Origin: Flaccisagitta enflata
Taxonomy: Eukaryota > Chaetognatha > Sagittoidea > Aphragmophora
Assembly (NCBI GenBank): GCA_965153355.1
Contig: OZ231126.1
Span: 79,422,001 to 79,486,000, forward strand
Direction: 5' to 3'
Length of the DNA stretch: 64,000 bases
Shown here: positions 59,423 through 64,000 of the stretch, piece by piece
Numbering within the stretch: position 1 is the stretch's first letter
Layout of the letters: each line of letters starts with the position of its first letter
Notes under the pieces: model-generated
What the model saw: only the letters and a program-made list of their open reading frames with translations
Databases searched by the model: none
Told to the model about the DNA's origin: nothing
Program-made: the position numbers and the translations under genes

Positions 59423-59727
59423 AAAATTACCTTCCGGTTTTCCATCCGCCTTCTTTGCCCGTTCTCATGTGGGATGAAGGATCCTCGATCTGTGATTGGC
59501 TGCGGCTGACAGAACCCCTCGACGTCGATCCACCAATCACGTGTTGATTTGGCCCCGACGAAGAGGAGGTGGAGGAGGATGAGAAGAGTGGTGGATTTTT
59601 GGCCGGGTCGCGAGGGGCGGGAGGAGGCGTTCCGGGGGCGGCGGGATGGGAGGAAGAGGCGGAGGGAGTGGAGGAGGAGATAGTGGAGGACGGAAACGAA
59701 GGATGGAGGGACCGCGGGGGTTGGGGT
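53929..59727 (-). CDS. Ser/Pro-rich, probably disordered protein (partial gene)
   Basis: Six minus-strand exons keep phase: 59431-59727, 57805-58135, 56179-56438, 54679-54773, 54285-54388 and 53929-54007. Each has AG/GT borders (for example CCCCCACAG, CTCCAACAG, AATTAG, GTTTCTAG, CTCTTTTAG, CTTCCCAG). The protein of about 388 residues is rich in Ser, Pro, Ala and Gly. Landmarks are PAAPGTPPPAPRDP, SRGSVSRSQSQ, NIFRRGSRGSRSKTPPQM, PHLPLPPKKAS, SDFSRKKSQSLDPSGE and SPSTEESPSPPG. Basic-Ser motifs look like kinase sites. I see no folded domain and do not recognise the family; a signalling or cytoskeletal scaffold is only a guess. The start exon is beyond 59727 and the end is not found: the last donor (GTAAAA) points into the gasdermin inverted copy. 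Confidence 0.65.
54155..54211. repeat. (GATA)n microsatellite
   Basis: About 14 GATA units in an intron of the minus-strand gene. Confidence 0.95.
54389..54484 (-). promoter_or_regulatory. (CT)n (minus strand) before a splice acceptor
   Basis: The GA run 54393-54484 reads CT on the minus strand and ends at the acceptor CTCTTTTAG for exon 54285-54388. A natural polypyrimidine tract. Confidence 0.7.
54774..55295. other. Intron, no separate feature
   Basis: A/T-rich intron of the minus-strand gene. Confidence 0.4.
55296..55572. mobile_element. TIR element (MITE), copy 2
   Basis: Ends TACAAGGAGTGAACCCCCTA and an imperfect complement (CCTGGTA). Internally shortened relative to 41772-42141, but shares GTAGCACCCCCCTTACAGAT and the GCGCCAC/GGCGCCA core. 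Confidence 0.75.
55573..56045. other. Intron, no separate feature
   Basis: A/T-rich with a T/G homopolymer pair near 55799-55819. Confidence 0.4.
56046..56168 (+). mobile_element. HINE-like element with covarying GGTGCGCC ends
   Basis: AACAAGGCCATGTAGGCCAA, then TAAGGTGCGCCG at the 5' end; GAGATGCTTTGGCGCACCTA, then AAAA at the 3' end. The ends pair as GGTGCGCC/GGCGCACC, whereas 57625-57768 has GGTGCGAC/GTCGCACC. It ends 10 bp from the donor of the exon at 56179. Confidence 0.8.
56803..57406. mobile_element. Foldback/TIR element, about 604 bp
   Basis: Ends TAACCATGGCAAAAGAAAAA and the complement of TAACCATGGCAAAAAAAAAA. The arms also pair at GATCTTCAAAATGAGACCAT/CGACATTTGAA-type and TTAGAAATGACA/GTGCCATTTCTAA. 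Second copy at 28890-29545. Non-coding, in an intron of the minus-strand gene. Confidence 0.75.
57625..57768 (+). mobile_element. HINE-like element, AGGTGC hairpin subtype
   Basis: 5' AATAAGGTGCGACGTGTGGA, centre ACCAACCGACAG repeats, 3' AGTGCTTTGTCGCACCTAAA. It ends about 37 bp from the proposed donor at 57804, so it abuts an exon. Confidence 0.75.
58136..58854. other. Intron with GGTGGA and CAGA repeats
   Basis: 58136-58250 is GGAGGA/GGTGAT-rich and 58262-58330 contains CAGA tetramers. The long minus frame here lacks an acceptor upstream of 58136, so the exon is taken to begin at 58135. Confidence 0.45.
58855..59420. repeat. Palindrome flanked by (CA)n on both sides
   Basis: Arms 58983-59098 and 59161-59281 pair closely (TTTAGTCAACAGATCAAGTT, GAAATGTCATAATATGATAA, TTTCAGGGCCTTTGGAACAG). 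CA/CACG microsatellite lies outside each arm in the same orientation (58855-58982, 59301-59420), so the microsatellite is not part of the inversion. Confidence 0.85.
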
Positions 59728-59929
59728 CTGTGGGGGAGGATTGGAGGATCACGAAATATCACTTCAATCAACTATTTCATCGTTTTATTCAAGAAAATGT
59801 TGTGAAAAGTTGTGACTGATTTTTTTTTAGCCAACACGGTTTCCATGCATCACGAGTTAATCAAATGAATCGTTTTCAATAGGTTTCTATGAACAGGAAT
59901 GTTGAAAACAACAAAATCAACAACAAAAA
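59728..59929. other. Upstream of the first recognised exon, nothing certain
   Basis: The acceptor for 59727 lies here; an upstream exon is not recognised. Confidence 0.35.
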
Positions 59930-59974
59930 CGACAACAACACCACAACGACAACAACAACAATAACAACAACAAT

Positions 59975-60033
<59 letters not shown>
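59930..60033. repeat. (CAA)n microsatellite
   Basis: CAA with CAACGA and CAATAA variants at the left. Confidence 0.95.
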
Positions 60034-60078
60034 CTCCCAATTGACCCAATTTCAGGTGGGGTGATCGAATGCCACCAA

Positions 60079-60300
60079 AACAAGCCCGACCGGGCAACGA
60101 TGCGTCCTGACTGTGTCTGCGTGTATTGAATTTTGTGCTAAACATTTTTGATATATAGAGGGCCAAGGGACAGATGGACAGACACACTTCTTTAAAAATG
60201 GAATGTGAGTACAGCGTCATTTGATTTCAGGCCAGCTCGCTGTGCATCCATATAGATAAGGAGGACAGACCACCTCTAGGTATTCAAGAATGCATAAAAA
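60079..60300 (+). mobile_element. Decayed GATGCG-type HINE
   Basis: The start AACAAGCCCGACCGGGCAAC, then GATGCGTCC matches the copy at 30555. The end GAATGCATAAAAA is poorly conserved. Confidence 0.55.
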
Positions 60301-60633
60301 CAAAAAACAGAAAAGAATCTAGTGCTCAAACTTCTTCCTCCAGGACTTGCAACCTGGCAATGGTGTTTTACTAGATTTTTTTTGTTTTTTGTGTTTGTTT
60401 TTTGTGTTTTTTTTTTTACTATTTTTTTTTGAACTATTTTTTTTGACATTATCAATTTAAATCACAATGCATGATACAGTAAAAGTTACCCATCATATCT
60501 TTACAATAAGTTAAAGTATTCTTTTCAACAAAAAAAAATCAATATATTAATACTGCAAAATGATAGGTTTACACATAAAAAGGAAAAATTTAACAAGTTT
60601 TTTTTAAGGTTTCAGATCAAGTTTTTCATTTTG
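60301..60633. other. T-rich region beyond the Helentron stop codon
   Basis: T homopolymers near 60380-60440. On the minus strand this is the 3' flank of the helicase gene. I could not place a clear Helentron terminus. Confidence 0.4.
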
Positions 60634-63600
60634 TTAAACCAACTTCTCCACAGTGATGGCAGCATGGTCTGAGTAATATCGAAAGTTGACATCAATGTTA
60701 AACGTCATCCTTGAATCTTTTACATAAACATGGTCTAGCAATCCTCCCTCAGAATGAGTTGGCATATCCACAAGTTGTAACAGATTGTTTGCTAACATGT
60801 GTTGGATGAGTCGTGTTTTGGGCTCCTGCAGGAAATTTTCGTTGAAGTCTCCAACAATCATGCAGTTAACTGTACCTCTTGTCAACATCATCAAATCGTT
60901 AAAAAAATGCTGTTTATTAGCTCCTCTTGAGCAATAAACATTAATGACATGGAAATCTCCTTTTGTTACTCTAATCATTTGATAAAGGTCTTTATTGACA
61001 GAACCTGAAACACAATATTGTTCTTGGAAGTAAGTGACCACTCCTTTTCCAAAGCCTTGACTTTCCAGATGCATATTGTATCCAGGTAAGGCAAGATGAT
61101 GATTTTCTTGCTCTGGTTCACACCAGGTTTCTTGGAGAGCAACAATCTCAGCACCAATAAGTCGGTCCAAAAGAAGGTCCTTATGATGTTTAGGTAAGGA
61201 TCTTATATTTAAACTTACTATCAATGTCTTTGTTCTTTTGTCATTTTCCTCTTTATTGCAAGCAATTTCCTTGAGTCTATTTAGTTCTAACATTGCTGCC
61301 TCTGAAGGATAAAACTTATCTTTTGGAAGCTCATCTAGAATGAATAGTTGCTGCAGGCATTGTACCCGGCTTAATATAACATATCCCTGTGCAGCCTCTC
61401 TAACAGATTTTAGATCAGCGACCAATGGATTGGGCTTTAGTATCGTGCTCCCTTGCATCTTGTGGGCTGTACATGCAAATGCCAGCTTGAGGGGAAATTG
61501 GACAGCAGTCATTAGGTCATTTTGTGATGTTGGATTCTTTGAGAGGTTGAATCGAAATTCAATTCTTGAGATGGGAGTGACAGGAATTCCTGGATACTTT
61601 AGTTGTAAAAAGCTTGAATTGTTCTTTCTTTTTTCCCTTCCTACTTTTTCATCATTAAACTGAACAAGAACACTTTTAAATGTACCATTTGCAGATTTTT
61701 CAAAACCAATAACCTTTCCAAGGGCACCATTTGTAAGTGAATCAATGGTATTAACATTGTACGTAAGCATAACTTTGGCACCAATCTTCAAGTCAATCTT
61801 GTACTGCAGTGGGGTGTTGAAGATTGAGCCATCCTTGTCAAGTCTCGGCTTTTTTGTTGGCTTGCCTGATCTTCTTACATCTGCTAGAAATTCATAAAGT
61901 TTGCCATTCAAATTTTCAAGTTTTGCCTCATTGATTTTGTTTACCCCTGCATTTATACATATTACATATAGTGCTTCAGATGGAATATCTTTAGAGTTTA
62001 GAGGTCTAACTCTTTGTTTTAAAATATTGCAATCATTGTCTGTGTGATCCCCTGTTCTAATGCGATTTAAAATTTCTGCATAAAAGCGATCCTCGCCTTG
62101 ACGATGATTTTTTGTAAGGAGGATCACATTGAACTTTTTCCACAGTGGATCAAGCAGATGGGGCAGATGGTATGCCTCACAAAGAGGTTCCTCAAATACA
62201 AATCTACCCATTACTGGTCTAAGTTGTAGAGCATCTCCAAGTAAAAGAACTGAACATCCTCCAAAGACATTATCAGCGTCTTGCTTCAGCTCTCTTAACC
62301 GAAGATCTAATTGGTAGAGCATATCTGCTTTTATCATACTAAATTCATCAACCATGACCAATTTCAAATTCTTAAGAAATTCCCGCTTTTGATCTCTTGT
62401 CTTATCTCCTAATGATAAAAATTCATTGCCAAAATTGAAATTAAAAGCTGAATGGAGAGTCATCCCATCTATATTAGCAGCTGCAGTTCCGGTGAATGCA
62501 GTGAGCAAGATATAAGGTTTATCGGGGTCATCTCCTGATTGTCTCAATATTTTCTCAAACCACTGCGCCATTGTTCTTATCAAAAGGCTTTTTCCAGAGC
62601 CTGCCCCACCTTGGACAATCAGCAATGGTGGTTTGACTTGTGCTTGAGTCTTGCGCGAAGCTTTTATCTGGCAGGCAAAATTTAGGACTTTATTGAAAAC
62701 TATCTGCTGATCAGGATCCAGCTTTTGTGTCTGTCTATGAAGATTTTCCTCTGAATCAATAATGACAGTTTTGAAAAGGCCTGTGCTAGATGTCTCTTTC
62801 TCTGTTTCAAGATTATCAGGATCAATCCAAGCAAAATCAGGGTGATCTATTAACCCTTCAGCCTCGCATTCACTCCTGTCTTGCTCATTTTGGGGATCCA
62901 ATTCATCACCTATGATATTTTGCTCTTTTGCTTGCTCTAGGCCCTCTTCTACTGACTCTACAAAAGGAAGTATTCTCTGCTTTACACTTGAGACTGCTGA
63001 ATTCAGGAAGGTTTCTTTGCAGATTTCAAAGTTTTCTTTTTCTTCTTGAAGGTCAAAATTTTGCTGCTTGGAAAAAAGTCCATGTGGATGATACAACTGC
63101 AGCTCTGAGTAATGATATTCATGTGGATTTTTTTCCTTATTAAACTTATGATATCTTAAAACCTGTGGTGAGCGTCTTTTCAAATAAGGTAATTCTCCAG
63201 GTTTCAAATCACAAATTCTTATAAATTGTGGTAATTCAATGGCTGTCTCTTCATCCTCATACTATCTAGGAAATAAGTTTAGCAGCAGCTTTAAAAAGAT
63301 ATATCTTAACTTCTCATTAAGATAAATAGACAAAATTTATGAGCATTCTAATCTTCTTCGAAAAATCTAGAATCTGAGTGCAATCTCGTCTCTGTGCTTC
63401 AAACCATTTAAAAATGGCATCAGTTTGAAGTTGATCATGGACTTTCAAAAATGGCGATTTCTTTTTTTCTTTTACCCTTATATCTTTGAAATACTCTCTA
63501 ATTTTACAAAAAAATGATAGAAACATGCAGATTGCACCTCTGGTTAGCTCTTGAGCTCTAGTTTTATGAACTCATGGATTTTTTGTCAGATTTGTAAAAA

Positions 63601-64000
63601 AAAGTAGCTCAATTTTGCAACGAAAATGATCAAAATCTACTACTTTTACCACAAGCAGTTGCAATAAACAAATTAAGCTGGCGGTCCCAAAATAGGATTG
63701 TTCTAGTTAGTATAAATACAAAAATAACAAAAAACAATCAAGGACATGTGTCTTGAGCCTTTAAGAAGGAAAATCATCAACCTAAAGTGCTGCTAAACTT
63801 TTTTCCTAGATAGTAATTTGGGGTGATGATATGGTGACCCAGTACTTCTTCTCCCTCACTGTCATCTTCCTTCATAATTATGCATTGTTTGAAATCATAC
63901 TTTTTGTCAACTGAACCTGATGCCTGATAGCATTTTACAAACTGAGCATAACTTAGCATTTGTAAGTATGGTTGACTGATGCAATCTCTTCTTAAGTACT
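60634..64000 (-). CDS. Helentron protein, C-terminal part: PIF1-type helicase plus AP-like endonuclease
   Basis: From the internal Met at 63207 there are 857 residues to the stop. Motifs: ELPYLKRRSP and EYHYSELQLY (about 5-40, typical of Helitron proteins just before the helicase), Walker A GGAGSGKS (about 200-207), Walker B VMVDEFSM (284-291), GDALQLRPV (324-332), LTKNHRQ (364-370), AFACTAHKMQGS (576-587) and YVILSRVQ (609-616). Then comes an endonuclease/exonuclease/phosphatase domain with SLNIRSL (665-671), LQETW (691-695), IVGDFNE (784-790), LLDHVYV (823-829) and YSDHAAI (845-851). Helicase plus endonuclease fusion marks the Helentron (Helitron2) class of rolling-circle transposons. The same frame continues upstream on the far side of a 552-bp insertion (63262-63813) to the window edge. 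The Rep nuclease part lies outside. No stop or frameshift is seen apart from the insertion. Confidence 0.9.
63262..63813. mobile_element. TA-flanked TIR element inside the Helentron gene
   Basis: Ends CTATCTAGGAAATAAGTTTA and CTATCTAGGAAAAAAGTTTA (other strand), extending to GCAGCA: 26 bp with one mismatch. TA flanks both sides. The 552-bp interior has no transposase. TA target and short TIRs suggest a Tc1/mariner-type MITE. Without the insertion and one TA, the interrupted frame is continuous (..ITPNY then EDEETA..). Confidence 0.9.

Overview
The window is nuclear DNA of an animal, most likely a marine invertebrate. The evidence is GT-AG introns of 0.1 to 15 kb, a gasdermin gene, eukaryotic transposons (a Helentron-type helicase-endonuclease, hAT- and TA-flanked small elements, large foldback elements) and an exceptional load of (CT)n, (CA)n, (CAA)n and minisatellite DNA. 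A mollusc or other lophotrochozoan fits the many pearl/HINE-like elements, but I cannot fix the phylum. I recognised no tRNA, rRNA, CRISPR array or prokaryotic feature.

Layout. 1-14.8 kb is repeats only. 14.9-15.9 kb holds two exons of a phosphoglucomutase-like protein whose active-site motifs are degenerate; an intron of about 14 kb full of satellites may link them to a second exon set. 30.1-44.3 kb holds seven phase-consistent exons of an unrecognised protein ending in an acidic tail. One intron of that gene contains a roughly 4.4 kb element with terminal inverted repeats (TIRs) and a decayed XPG/PIN-like nuclease-CXC gene, plus nested foldback elements. 45.3-51.5 kb is a gasdermin gene of eight in-phase exons (320 codons) with no terminal exon. 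It runs into a tail-to-tail inverted copy (about 49.0-53.8 kb). 53.9-59.7 kb is the opposite strand of an unrecognised Ser/Pro-rich, probably disordered protein (six exons). 60.6-64.0 kb is the C-terminal part of a Helentron protein (PIF1-type helicase plus AP-like endonuclease) on the minus strand. It is interrupted by a 552-bp TA-flanked element and is open to the window edge.

The commonest repeats form one Helentron-like non-autonomous group. Each copy starts near AACAAGGCC, carries GGAC-type tetranucleotides and ends in a hairpin followed by CTAAAA. In many copies the hairpin stem matches a short motif near the 5' end of the same copy, and the two change together between copies. The Helentron protein at the right edge is a candidate source of trans-acting function, which is inference. 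Several (CT)n tracts sit directly before splice acceptors and probably serve as polypyrimidine tracts.
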